NCBI GenBank assembly: GCA_030648955.1
Contig: JAUSHB010000013.1
Location: 140,675 to 185,752, forward strand
Reading direction: 5' to 3'
From: a bacterium
GTDB taxonomy: Bacteria; Patescibacteriota; Minisyncoccia; Phycocordibacterales; JAUSHB01
Length of the DNA stretch: 45,078 bases
The notes below the pieces were generated by a model. That model was not told the origin of the DNA and did not search any database. It worked only from the letters and a program-made list of their open reading frames with translations. The translations under genes were made by a program, and so were the position numbers. The stretch's first letter is position 1; every line of letters begins with the position of its first letter. Below are positions 23,200-29,661 of this stretch, in pieces.

Positions 23200-23478
23200 A
23201 TGGCAAAGAAAAAAGTAACCATTGAAGATTTAGCGCGGATAACCAAGAGCGGTTTCGATGTAGTTGATAAACGCTTTGAGCAGGTTAATACGCGCCTTGA
23301 CGGTATTGATACACGCCTTGATGGTATCGACACACGTCTTGATGGTATTGATGTGCGTCTTGACGGCATGGACACTCGTCTTGATCGTATCGAAAACCTT
23401 CTCATTCGCGCTCACGAAAGTCGTATTGAGAAATTGGAAGATGATATGAGAATTCTTAAAACTTTAGTAGGAAAATAA
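23200..23478 (+). CDS. Small coiled-coil protein with heptad tandem repeats (92 aa)
   Basis: Residues 20-70 are a near-perfect heptad array of the type TRLDGID (VNTRLDGIDTRLDGIDTRLDG and on), encoded by 21-bp tandem repeats at 23285-23390; this predicts a long parallel coiled coil. Flanks are charged helices (MAKKKVTIEDLARITKSGFD and HESRIEKLEDDMRILKTLV). No enzyme motif. Similar short proteins are common in CPR genomes and the repeat number probably varies between strains. Its promoter gives a leaderless transcript. Confidence 0.75.
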   Translation: MAKKKVTIEDLARITKSGFDVVDKRFEQVNTRLDGIDTRLDGIDTRLDGIDVRLDGMDTRLDRIENLLIRAHESRIEKLEDDMRILKTLVGK

Positions 23479-23513
23479 ATAATCAAATTATTAACCATTA
23501 ACTTTATAATACC

Positions 23514-23954
23514 ATGAACATCCCCACCTCCCTCCGCACTCTCCTCCTCGCCATCATTCTCTCAATCGGTATCTCCTACACCTACGCCACATGGGCACCT
23601 CCTACGGCAACACCAACAGGGGGAAACACTGATGCGCCAATAAATGTGGGAGGTGTGACTCAAGTGAAAGCAGGAGCACTGACGGTGAATGGGTTACTGA
23701 CGGCGGTGTCAAATGTTGTTGTGGGAGGCAACATTGCAACACCAACACTCTGTCTTAGTGGAGACTGCAAAAGCGCATGGCCAGTTGTTAGCGGCGCTGC
23801 GGTAACAAAAACCATCCAAGTTTATCAGTGCCCACAACTTACTGGTTGTTCCGCAATAAATCAATGCCTCGGGCAACTATCAGCTAACAGTAGTTGCCAA
23901 TACTGTATAGGGGACACAAGAAGTTGTGATCCCAAGGGATACCTTATGCAGTAA
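23514..23954 (+). CDS. Secreted PilV-like surface/pilus-tip protein, copy 2
   Basis: A 146-aa paralogue of the gene at 22517. Signal peptide MNIPTSLRTLLLAIILSIGI, then WAPPTATPTGGNTDAPINVG and the module encoded by the exact 103-bp repeat. The variable C-terminal part is short and cysteine-rich (CLSGDCKSAW, CPQLTGCSAINQC, CQYCIGDTRSCDPKGYLMQ). A detached fragment encoding a similar terminal sequence (CSPAGYLVL) lies 58 nt downstream at 24012-24089, so an alternative 3' end seems to be stored next to it. Confidence 0.75.
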   Translation: MNIPTSLRTLLLAIILSIGISYTYATWAPPTATPTGGNTDAPINVGGVTQVKAGALTVNGLLTAVSNVVVGGNIATPTLCLSGDCKSAWPVVSGAAVTKTIQVYQCPQLTGCSAINQCLGQLSANSSCQYCIGDTRSCDPKGYLMQ

Positions 23955-24009
23955 CTTGACTACGGAGGTGAGGCCCAACCTCCGTATAACGCAAGGTTCA
24001 TAGAGTTCT

Positions 24010-24022
24010 AAGGACAGTCCTT
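24010..24022. repeat. Short palindrome AAGGACAGTCCTT
   Basis: Perfect odd palindrome, the same word as the arms at 1110-1165. It lies exactly at the 5' border of the orphan PilV-like C-terminal fragment, suggesting that it marks a recombination joint. Confidence 0.75.
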
Positions 24023-24089
24023 GGATGGAATAGTTTCTTGCAACGCAATAACATTCAATTGTTCTCCTGCCGGATATCTTGTCCTGTAA
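24012..24089 (+). pseudogene. Orphan C-terminal cassette of a PilV-like protein
   Basis: An open stretch of 25 codons ending in TAA has no start codon and reads IVSCNAITFNCSPAGYLVL, parallel to CIGDTRSCDPKGYLMQ at the end of the gene at 23514. It has an in-frame stop directly upstream and begins at the palindrome 24010-24022. It is either a relic of a third gene or a silent alternative 3' end. Confidence 0.45.
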
Positions 24090-24135
24090 TATCGTGTAAT
24101 TTGACATCCGCTCCTGATTTGTATAGTATGTGAAG

Positions 24136-24159
24136 CAATCCCGCACTCGGGATTGTTTT
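24136..24159 (+). terminator. Terminator at the end of the surface-protein island
   Basis: CAATCCCG/CGGGATTG stem with loop CACT, followed by TTTTAATTT. Confidence 0.75.
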
Positions 24160-24209
24160 AATTTAAATTAAGGAGTCCTAGCTTTGCTTGGGCGACTATA
24201 ATTTATTTA

Positions 24210-24306
24210 ACCGAGCACTCAGTTCAAGTAACACCCTCGTTATTTTTTACGACTGAAAACCGTGTTTGTCGGCTAGTATTTGATGATACTACACTGAGTG
24301 CTCGGT
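24210..24306 (+). promoter_or_regulatory. Twin inverted-repeat control element E1 upstream of rpsS
   Basis: Perfect 14-bp arms ACCGAGCACTCAGT (24210-24223) and ACTGAGTGCTCGGT (24293-24306) enclose exactly 69 nt. A TAGTAT -10-like box lies at 24274-24279. A second element with 13-bp arms of almost the same sequence and also a 69-nt loop precedes the beta-CASP gene at 38539. The right arm is followed by a leader of 42 nt (41 nt in the other copy) up to the ATG. Confidence 0.8.
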
Positions 24307-24348
24307 GTTCAATTTTGTAATTCACTTGCGTTCATAACGAAAATTGGC

Positions 24349-24711
24349 ATGACCCGATCACTTAAAAAAGGACCATTCATACACCCTTCAATTTTGAAAA
24401 AAATTGCAGGCAAGAAACCGCTTCAAACCGGAGTTATTAAAACATGGTCGCGCGCGAGCCAGATCGCCCCGGAAATGGTAGGGTTTACCTTCGGTGTCTA
24501 TAATGGCAAGGTACATGTCGATGTGTTAGTAACAGAAGAAATGGTGGGGCATCGTTTAGGAGAATTCTCACCAACAAAGAAATTCCTTCGCCACGGAGGT
24601 AAGATGCAGAAAGAGCTTGAAACAAAGAAGAAAGAGGCTGAAATTACTGCGGCACAATCTGCAAAAGCGGCTACAACTGAATCAAAAGCTCCGGTAGCAC
24701 CTAAAAAATAA
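24349..24711 (+). CDS. rpsS: 30S ribosomal protein S19 with C-terminal extension
   Basis: A 120-aa protein of the 30S head. The core [42 protein letters not shown] and [17 protein letters not shown] is standard. About 30 Lys/Ala/Glu-rich residues are added at the C terminus (family length about 90). The start at [10 protein letters not shown] replaces a frame-open ATG 51 nt upstream that falls in the E1 right arm. It starts the second half of the S10 cluster under its own control element and is three nucleotides from rplV. Confidence 0.96.
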   Translation: MTRSLKKGPFIHPSILKKIAGKKPLQTGVIKTWSRASQIAPEMVGFTFGVYNGKVHVDVLVTEEMVGHRLGEFSPTKKFLRHGGKMQKELETKKKEAEITAAQSAKAATTESKAPVAPKK

Positions 24712-24714
24712 TCT

Positions 24715-25110
24715 ATGATTTCCGCAACCCTAAAAACATACCGTCAATCTCCCCGAAAGGTCCGCCTTGCATCAGACCTTATTAAGGGTAAACCTGTTCT
24801 TATGGCATTGGCGCAGCTCAAGTTTCTTTCCAAGCGCGCATCAAATCCGATTGAAAAACTTTTGAATTCTGCGATTGCGAATGCCGAACACAATTTTGGT
24901 GCAACGCGTGCAGAACTTATGGTGAAAGATATTCGCGTGGATAAAGGAATTGTTTTTCGCCGGTCTATGCCACGCGCACGAGGATCAGCATCTCCTATTA
25001 GGAAGCGCACGAGCCACATCGTGATTGTTCTTGCAAAGCAAGAACAATCAAAAATCAAAAATAAAAGTGCAAAAATCAAAATTAAGGAATCGCCCTCGGC
25101 GATACAATAA
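24715..25110 (+). CDS. rplV: 50S ribosomal protein L22
   Basis: A 131-aa tunnel protein. Core: TLKTYRQSPRKVRLASDLIK, LKFLSKRASNPIEKLLNSAI and the tunnel loop with FRRSMPRARGSASPIRKRTSHI. The core ends at IVIVLAK. The last 20-odd residues (QEQSKIKNKSAKIKIKESPS) are encoded by the A-rich left arm and GC cap of the downstream hairpin spacer, so this tail seems to be created by the repeat. A perfect 12-bp palindrome around GATTGTTCTTGC lies in the coding end (25023-25049). Confidence 0.96.
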   Translation: MISATLKTYRQSPRKVRLASDLIKGKPVLMALAQLKFLSKRASNPIEKLLNSAIANAEHNFGATRAELMVKDIRVDKGIVFRRSMPRARGSASPIRKRTSHIVIVLAKQEQSKIKNKSAKIKIKESPSAIQ

Positions 25111-25146
25111 TTTTGAACTTTAATATTTAAATTTTTAATTTTATTT
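25051..25146 (+). repeat. A/T-arm hairpin spacer with GC cap between rplV and rpsC
   Basis: A-rich left arm (AAAATCAAAAATAAAAG, GCAAAAATCAAAATTAA), cap ATCGCC-CTC-GGCGAT (25089-25103) and T-rich right arm (TTTTGAACTTTAATATTTAA, TTTTTAATTTTATTT). The left arm and cap lie inside the rplV coding end. Confidence 0.75.
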
Positions 25147-25806
25147 ATGTCGCATCGAGTGCATCCATATTCACATAGACTAGGAATCATCAGGGACTGG
25201 AGGGCCCGTTGGTTTGGTGGCAAAAAAGAATACCGCGAATTTCTCCGTGGAGATATTATGTTGCGTGAGTATCTCACCAAGCGCCTCCGTGGCATGTACA
25301 TCGCTGGTGTTGAAATGGAGCGAAATGAAAAAGCATTCCGCGTTATCATCAGAACTTCTCGTCCGGGAATGATTATTGGACGAAGTGGCGAGGGTGCAAC
25401 CAAACTTCGCGAAGATATTATGAAGTACGCGAAGAAGCTCAAGCTTCCTATTCCTGCTAATTTTAAAATTGATATTGAAGAGATAAAATCGCCGGAATCA
25501 AATGCGGCCATTGTTGGTCAAATGATCGCCGAAGGTCTTGAGAAGCGTCTTCCTTTCAGAATGGTGATGAAGCAAACGATTGAAAAAGTAATGGCAAACC
25601 GCGATGTCAAGGGAGCAAAGATTGCCATGTCGGGCCGTCTCGGCGGTGCCGATATGAGCCGAAATGAAGGGATCAAGCGCGGTGGAGTGCCACTACAGAC
25701 GTTCCGTGCGGATATTGATTTTGCACGCGAGAAAGCATATCTTCCTTATGGCGTAATCGGCATCAAGGTTTGGATTTACAAAGGACAGGTGTTTGAGAAA
25801 AAATAA
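25147..25806 (+). CDS. rpsC: 30S ribosomal protein S3
   Basis: A 219-aa protein at the mRNA entry. N-terminal start MSHRVHPYSHRLGIIRDW, KH domain with RTSRPGMIIGRSGEGATKLRE, C-terminal domain with GRLGGADMSRNEGIKRGGVPLQTFRA and YGVIGIKVWIYKG. Length fits the family. The ATG follows the T-rich arm of the spacer directly; no Shine-Dalgarno. rplP starts six nucleotides downstream. Confidence 0.97.
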   Translation: MSHRVHPYSHRLGIIRDWRARWFGGKKEYREFLRGDIMLREYLTKRLRGMYIAGVEMERNEKAFRVIIRTSRPGMIIGRSGEGATKLREDIMKYAKKLKLPIPANFKIDIEEIKSPESNAAIVGQMIAEGLEKRLPFRMVMKQTIEKVMANRDVKGAKIAMSGRLGGADMSRNEGIKRGGVPLQTFRADIDFAREKAYLPYGVIGIKVWIYKGQVFEKK

Positions 25807-25811
25807 AAACC

Positions 25812-26237
25812 ATGTTGTTTCCTAAAAAAGTAAAATTTAGAAAATGGCAAACTCGCCGGAGAAATCCTAAAAAGGTCTCTCCTGAAACCAGGGGCATTAC
25901 GCTCGCCTTCGGCTCTTTTGGGTTGAAAGCACAAACTGCAGGACGCATAGAATCTAAGCAACTTGAAGCGGGTCGTAAAACCATCAGCAGAACACTTGAT
26001 AAGGCAGGAAAGATATGGATCCGCGTCTTCCCAGATCGTCCGTTCACCCAAAAGGCTGCGGAAGTGGGCATGGGCAAGGGAAAGGGGGATCCTCAAGGGT
26101 ATCAGGCTGAAGTAAGACCTGGCAGGATTATTTTTGAGGTTGACGGTGTCGAAAAAAGCATTGCAACAGAAGCACTCCGTAAGGCTGGTGCAAAACTTCC
26201 CATTAAGACTAAAATTGTTGCACGCGAAGGAATGTAA
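25812..26237 (+). CDS. rplP: 50S ribosomal protein L16
   Basis: A 141-aa protein next to the A and P sites. Typical features: MLFPKKVKFRKWQTRRR, GSFGLKAQTAGRIESKQLEAGR, TRTLDK-type helix (SRTLDKAGKIWIRVFPDRP), KGKGDPQGYQAEVRPGRIIF. Length is normal. The TAA is directly followed by the -35 box of the next promoter. Confidence 0.97.
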   Translation: MLFPKKVKFRKWQTRRRNPKKVSPETRGITLAFGSFGLKAQTAGRIESKQLEAGRKTISRTLDKAGKIWIRVFPDRPFTQKAAEVGMGKGKGDPQGYQAEVRPGRIIFEVDGVEKSIATEALRKAGAKLPIKTKIVAREGM

Positions 26238-26239
26238 CA

Positions 26240-26267
26240 TTGACGTTGTTGTCGAAAAAGCTAGAAT
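26240..26267 (+). promoter_or_regulatory. Internal promoter of rpmC (leaderless)
   Basis: TTGACG (26240-26245), a 16-nt spacer and TAGAAT (26262-26267), which ends eight nucleotides before the rpmC ATG. It lies between rplP and rpmC and offers an extra transcription start within the cluster. Confidence 0.55.
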
Positions 26268-26275
26268 ACAAGATC

Positions 26276-26476
26276 ATGCAAGACATACAAAACAAACCAT
26301 CCACTGACCTTCGTAAGGAGCTTGGAGAAAAGCGTGAATCGCTTCGCCAGTTTCGTTTCAATGTTTCGGGCAGTAAAATCAAGAATGTAAAGGAAGCGTT
26401 GGCATTACGCAAGCAGATTGCGAGAATATTAACATTACTGGGAGCAAGAGAAACTGATGAGAAAAAAGTAACTTAA
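26276..26476 (+). CDS. rpmC: 50S ribosomal protein L29
   Basis: A 66-aa helical hairpin protein near the tunnel exit. Core: DLRKELGEKRESLRQFRFNV and NVKEALALRKQIARILTLLG. Start at MQDIQNKPS rather than the TTG 36 nt upstream, which is the -35 box of the promoter just described. Followed by a 70-nt spacer with TAGTA-type words in inverted orientation and a TATACT box before rpsQ. Confidence 0.93.
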   Translation: MQDIQNKPSTDLRKELGEKRESLRQFRFNVSGSKIKNVKEALALRKQIARILTLLGARETDEKKVT

Positions 26477-26546
26477 TATCTTAGTAGATAGTATTTTAGA
26501 TTAAAACCAAGACACTACTAACATGCTAGTATACTAAAATTAAACC

Positions 26547-26795
26547 ATGGAACATAAAGATAAAAAAAATAAAAAAAGGATAAAGGGTGTCGTTGTTTCT
26601 GATAAAATGCAGAAGACGGTTGTTGTCTTGACGCACCGTTTTGAGAAGCATCCCAAATACGGAAAATTCATGAGAATCAGCAAAAAATATAAAGCGCATG
26701 ATGAGAACAATAAGTACAAAATCGGCGACACTGTGCTTATAGAGGAGACTCGGCCGATATCAAAAGATAAGACATTTATTGTTGTCGAAGAATAA
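26547..26795 (+). CDS. rpsQ: 30S ribosomal protein S17
   Basis: An 82-aa OB-fold protein. Core: [61 protein letters not shown]. The spacer from 26477 has words CTTAGTAGATAGTATTTTAG and ACATGCTAGTATACTAAAAT that can pair, and a TATACT box 11 nt before the ATG. rplN begins four nucleotides after its stop. Confidence 0.96.
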   Translation: MEHKDKKNKKRIKGVVVSDKMQKTVVVLTHRFEKHPKYGKFMRISKKYKAHDENNKYKIGDTVLIEETRPISKDKTFIVVEE

Positions 26796-26799
26796 TACT

Positions 26800-27171
26800 A
26801 TGATTCAACCGCGATCCATTGTAAAAATAGCAGACAATTCCGGAGCAAAAATCGGGCGAGTATTCAAAGTGCTGGGAAGCTCCAAAAAGCGCTACGCGCA
26901 GATTGGCGATATTGTCGTTCTTTCTGTTCGTGTTGCGGAACCAAGAAAAGCGGCAAAGAAGAATGACGTCGTGTACGGACTTGTTGTCCGCCAGCGTAAT
27001 GCATTTAAGCGTGATGACGGTTCGTATATTCGATTCGATGAAAATGCGGTCGTTCTTGTCGAAAAAGAAAAGAAAGAACCGACGGCGGGAAGAATTTTCG
27101 GTCCAATCCCCCGTGAGATCGGCGAATTAGGATTTCAGAAGATTGTGTCGCTTGCGCCGGAAGTCGTTTAA
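26800..27171 (+). CDS. rplN: 50S ribosomal protein L14
   Basis: A 123-aa protein of the subunit interface. Core: MIQPRSIVKIADNSGAKIGRV, GDIVVLSVRVAEP, YGLVVRQRNAFKRDDGSYIRFDENAVVLV, RIFGPIPREIGELGFQKIVSLAPEV. Start MIQPRS is chosen over a frame-open ATG inside rpsQ because L14 begins at MIQ. The length equals the family norm. Confidence 0.97.
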   Translation: MIQPRSIVKIADNSGAKIGRVFKVLGSSKKRYAQIGDIVVLSVRVAEPRKAAKKNDVVYGLVVRQRNAFKRDDGSYIRFDENAVVLVEKEKKEPTAGRIFGPIPREIGELGFQKIVSLAPEVV

Positions 27172-27181
27172 GATATATATC

Positions 27182-27487
27182 ATGAAAATAAAAAAAGGAG
27201 ACAACATAATAGTGATTGCCGGAAAAGATAAAGGCAAAAAAGGAAAAGTGGTGCGCGCTTTGCCGGCAGACTCTAGGGTTGTTGTGGAGGGGATAAATAT
27301 GCGCAAAAAACACCAGCGAGCTGGTAAAGGACGACAAAAGGGGCAAATCATTGATATCGCGATGCCCATCCATGTTTCCAATGTCATGGTTGAAGATCCA
27401 AAATCTGGAAAACAGACACGTGTTGGGGTAAGAATTGCAGCCGGGAAACGAATTCGCATTGCAAAAAAAAGCGGCACGGAATTATAA
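27182..27487 (+). CDS. rplX: 50S ribosomal protein L24
   Basis: A 101-aa KOW-domain protein that starts 50S assembly. Core: MKIKKGDNIIVIAGKDKGKKGKVVRALP, VVEGINMRKKHQRAGKGRQKG and HVSNVMVEDPKSGKQTRVGVRI. Start MKIKKGD, ten nucleotides after rplN. The following spacer is a hairpin that is nearly duplicated between rplF and rplR. Confidence 0.96.
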   Translation: MKIKKGDNIIVIAGKDKGKKGKVVRALPADSRVVVEGINMRKKHQRAGKGRQKGQIIDIAMPIHVSNVMVEDPKSGKQTRVGVRIAAGKRIRIAKKSGTEL

Positions 27488-27589
27488 CAAAGTTTTCAGT
27501 TAAATAGTTTGTAGTTTTTAGAGAAAAAACGATAGAATCTTTCAAACTAAAATTAAAAACCAATAACTACCAACTAAAAACTAACTATC
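27488..27589 (+). repeat. Hairpin spacer, copy 1 of a duplicated element (rplX-rplE)
   Basis: The left part (AACAAAGTTTTCAGTTAAAT, AGTTTGTAGTTTTTAGA) is identical over about 37 nt to 29662-29698. The right arm (AACTACCAACTAAAAACTAA) carries complementary words. The middle includes TAGAATCTTT, possibly a -10 box. Confidence 0.85.
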
Positions 27590-28168
27590 ATGGAATCAGT
27601 CAAAATAAAAGAAAAAAAAGCATTCGATACACTCAAGGGGCAATTTGGGTATAAAAATCCGATGGCAGCACCGCGCCTCGTTAAGGTGATCGTGAGCAGT
27701 ACCACAGGGTCTTCAAAGCAAAAAGGCAGGAATGAGCTTGTTGCGGACCGTCTTGCAAAAATCACGGGGCAGAAGCCAACATTGCGAGGAGCGAAAAAAT
27801 CCATCGCATCGTTTAAGCTTCGTGAGGGTGAAAAGATTGGCGTTATCGCAACGCTCCGAAAAAACAGAATGTATGGATTTCTCGATAAATTCATTAATAT
27901 TGCGGCACCAAGAACGCGTGACTTCCGGGGATATAATAGAAAAAGCATTGATGTTATGGGGAACCTCACTCTCGGACTCAAAGAACAGACGATTTTTCCA
28001 GAGACCGTCGACGAAGATCTCAAAGATGTCTTTGGTATGTCGGTTACTATCGTAACGAGCGCGAAAAACAAAGATGAAGCCACCGCATTCTTCGAGCTTC
28101 TTGGTGTTCCCTTCAAAAAACAAGGCGTGGAAGAAGAAAAGAAAAAAAGAGCGAAAAAGAAGAAATAG
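27590..28168 (+). CDS. rplE: 50S ribosomal protein L5
   Basis: A 192-aa protein of the central protuberance that binds 5S rRNA and P-site tRNA. Core: FGYKNPMAAPRLVKVIVSSTTG, ITGQKPTLRGAKKSIASFKLREGEKIG, RDFRGYNRKSIDVMGNLTLGLKEQTIFPE and GMSVTIVTSAKNKDEA. A Lys-rich tail (EEEKKKRAKKKK) extends the C terminus. A promoter and a structured leader follow it, so the spc-type cluster is split between rplE and rpsN. Confidence 0.96.
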   Translation: MESVKIKEKKAFDTLKGQFGYKNPMAAPRLVKVIVSSTTGSSKQKGRNELVADRLAKITGQKPTLRGAKKSIASFKLREGEKIGVIATLRKNRMYGFLDKFINIAAPRTRDFRGYNRKSIDVMGNLTLGLKEQTIFPETVDEDLKDVFGMSVTIVTSAKNKDEATAFFELLGVPFKKQGVEEEKKKRAKKKK

Positions 28169-28205
28169 GCGTTGCGTTAAAATGTTGAATGTAGCCTACA
28201 AAGGT

Positions 28206-28233
28206 TTGACAATATCCGCTGATTTGTTAAGAT
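28206..28233 (+). promoter_or_regulatory. Consensus-like promoter upstream of rpsN
   Basis: TTGACA (28206-28211), a 16-nt spacer and TAAGAT (28228-28233). The transcript would have a leader of about 200 nt before rpsN. Confidence 0.65.
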
Positions 28234-28272
28234 ACCCACACGCTCATTGAGCATTGTTTTTATTCAAATTCC

Positions 28273-28346
28273 GTCCAATCCACCTCTCTCCTTCTGAATT
28301 ATTGTTTTAAAGCAGAGTTTAGAAGGAAAAAGGTGTGATATTGGAC
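28273..28346 (+). ncRNA. Candidate structured leader RNA upstream of rpsN
   Basis: A long stem-loop: GTCCAAT (28273-28279) pairs with ATTGGAC (28340-28346), CACCT (28281-28285) with AGGTG (28331-28335) and CCTTCT (28290-28295) with AGAAGG (28321-28326); a 25-nt apical loop. Internal bulges of unequal size resemble protein-binding RNA sites. It lies about 35 nt after the promoter, so it may be a ribosomal-protein autoregulation site for the rpsN-to-map transcript (inference). Confidence 0.55.
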
Positions 28347-28356
28347 AGGAGAAAAA

Positions 28357-28432
28357 GCTTCAATAGCTTCCAAAGCTTCAAAATATTTAAAAGCTAAGCA
28401 GCTAACGAAGCTTAAGAAGCTAGAAGCTTCTT
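28357..28432 (+). repeat. Hairpin spacer of AGCTTC words before rpsN
   Basis: Three AGCTTC words on the left (AAGCTTCAATAGCTTCCAAA) face GCTAAGCAGCTAACGAAGCT and AAGCTAGAAGCTT on the right. Same word family as 18748-18834. It ends eight nucleotides before the rpsN ATG. Confidence 0.75.
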
Positions 28433-28439
28433 AATTATT

Positions 28440-28625
28440 ATGGCAAAAACATCAGTTATTGCGCGAGCAAACAAGAAACCAAAATTTAGCAGTCGTATCG
28501 TGCGTCGCTGTTTTCGTTGTGGTCGTAAGCGCGGCTATATGCGAGATTTCAACCTTTGTCGTATTTGTTTTCGAGAATATGCAAACGAAGGTATGATTCC
28601 AGGAGTTAAGAAATCAAGCTGGTAG
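28440..28625 (+). CDS. rpsN: 30S ribosomal protein S14, zinc-binding type
   Basis: A 61-aa short-form S14. Zinc ligands are [21 protein letters not shown] (CxxC-x12-CxxC pattern), followed by [18 protein letters not shown], the usual end. The long zinc-free form is not present here. It follows the leader RNA and the AGCTTC hairpin and begins the rpsN-rpsH-rplF segment. Confidence 0.97.
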   Translation: MAKTSVIARANKKPKFSSRIVRRCFRCGRKRGYMRDFNLCRICFREYANEGMIPGVKKSSW

Positions 28626-28627
28626 AA

Positions 28628-28705
28628 GAAGTAGAAAGTCATAAAGTCCATAAAGTGGACATAAGACTTTAAAGACTTTCGACTTTATAAACTTTATAGA
28701 CTACA
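28628..28705 (+). repeat. Hairpin spacer of ATAAAGT words between rpsN and rpsH
   Basis: Left words GTAGAAAGTCATAAAGTCC and ATAAAGTGG; right words GACTTTAAAGACTTTCGACT and TTATAAACTTTATAGACTAC, which are complementary. The same word family forms the arms around the gene at 12087. Confidence 0.7.
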
Positions 28706-28708
28706 TCA

Positions 28709-29098
28709 ATGGATCCAATTGCAGACATGTTAGTGAATATCAAAAATACCGCGACGGCGGGCAAATCTTTTGCGCTTGTTCCTTATTCTAAACTCAAGTT
28801 TTCAATCGCTAGTATTTTGGTGGATGAAGGATATTTGAAATCTGTAGCAAAACGTGGTAAAAAAGCAAAAAAATTCATAGAGCTTGAAGTAACTTACGAT
28901 ATCGACAAAAAGCCAAAGATTAGTGGTGTATCGCGCATCTCAAGGCCATCTAAAAGAGTATACTATGGCACAGGAGATGTAAGACCGGTACGAAATGGAC
29001 ACGGGCTTCTCGTTCTCTCCACTCCTAAAGGAATACTTACTGGGAAAGATGCGCGGAAAGAACACGTTGGCGGGGAGGCGTTGTTTAAAATTTGGTAA
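28709..29098 (+). CDS. rpsH: 30S ribosomal protein S8
   Basis: A 129-aa primary 16S rRNA-binding protein. Core: DPIADMLVNIKNTATAGK, SILVDEGYLKSV, ISRPSKRVYYG and VLSTPKGILTGKDARKEHVGGEALFKIW. In Escherichia coli S8 represses the spc operon by binding near the L24-L5 junction; whether the candidate leader at 28273 plays that part here is open. rplF starts 29 nt downstream. Confidence 0.97.
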   Translation: MDPIADMLVNIKNTATAGKSFALVPYSKLKFSIASILVDEGYLKSVAKRGKKAKKFIELEVTYDIDKKPKISGVSRISRPSKRVYYGTGDVRPVRNGHGLLVLSTPKGILTGKDARKEHVGGEALFKIW

Positions 29099-29127
29099 TA
29101 GCGACGCTATAAACGAATAACACACAT

Positions 29128-29661
29128 ATGTCACGAATCGGAAAACAAATTATTTCCATACCAGCAAAAACTGAAGTCATACAGCATGATGGTGTTATTA
29201 CCGTTAAGGGACCGCTCGGGGAACTCTCACGTCCCTTCAATAACACAATCGATATAACAATCACCGAGAACGCGATCAATCTTATTCCAAAAGAAGTAAC
29301 TGCTACAACGCAAGCTCTTTGGGGAACCTATGCTGCTCATATAAAAAATATGATTGCAGGAGTGAATAAGAAATTTGAAAAAAAACTTATCGTGGAGGGT
29401 ATCGGATTTCGCGCAGAAGTTTCAGGTGAAAATATGATATTTAACCTTGGTTTCTCACATAAAATAACGGTTCCCATACCAAAAGGTATTTCAGTGGTAA
29501 TCGAAAAAACAATCATAACAATTTCTGGGATTAATAAAGAACTTGTCGGTTATTTTGCGGCATCATTGAGAGATCTCAAGAAACCGGAACCATATAAGGG
29601 AAAAGGTATACGTTACGAGAAAGAAGTTATCAGAAGGAAGGAAGGAAAGAAATCGGTCTAA
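29128..29661 (+). CDS. rplF: 50S ribosomal protein L6
   Basis: A 177-aa protein next to the factor-binding site. Core: MSRIGKQIISIPAKTEV, VKGPLGELSRPF, GVNKKFEKKLIVEGIGFRAEV, GFSHKITVPIPKGI and the C-terminal KKPEPYKGKGIRYEKEVIRRKEGK. Length is normal. The stop is followed directly by the second copy of the duplicated hairpin spacer. Confidence 0.97.
   Translation: MSRIGKQIISIPAKTEVIQHDGVITVKGPLGELSRPFNNTIDITITENAINLIPKEVTATTQALWGTYAAHIKNMIAGVNKKFEKKLIVEGIGFRAEVSGENMIFNLGFSHKITVPIPKGISVVIEKTIITISGINKELVGYFAASLRDLKKPEPYKGKGIRYEKEVIRRKEGKKSV

Noticed and set aside
23285-23390. Regular direct repeats that could suggest a CRISPR array
   Set aside because: The repeats are 21 bp, contiguous without spacers and keep a reading frame that encodes heptads, so they are coding repeats.
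24210-24306. Inverted repeat as the ends of an insertion sequence
   Set aside because: Only 69 nt lie between the arms, no transposase and no target-site duplication are visible, and the second copy has an unrelated loop.
26240-26275. TTG start for L29 twelve codons upstream
   Set aside because: The TTG is the -35 box of a promoter and L29 proteins do not have this N terminus.
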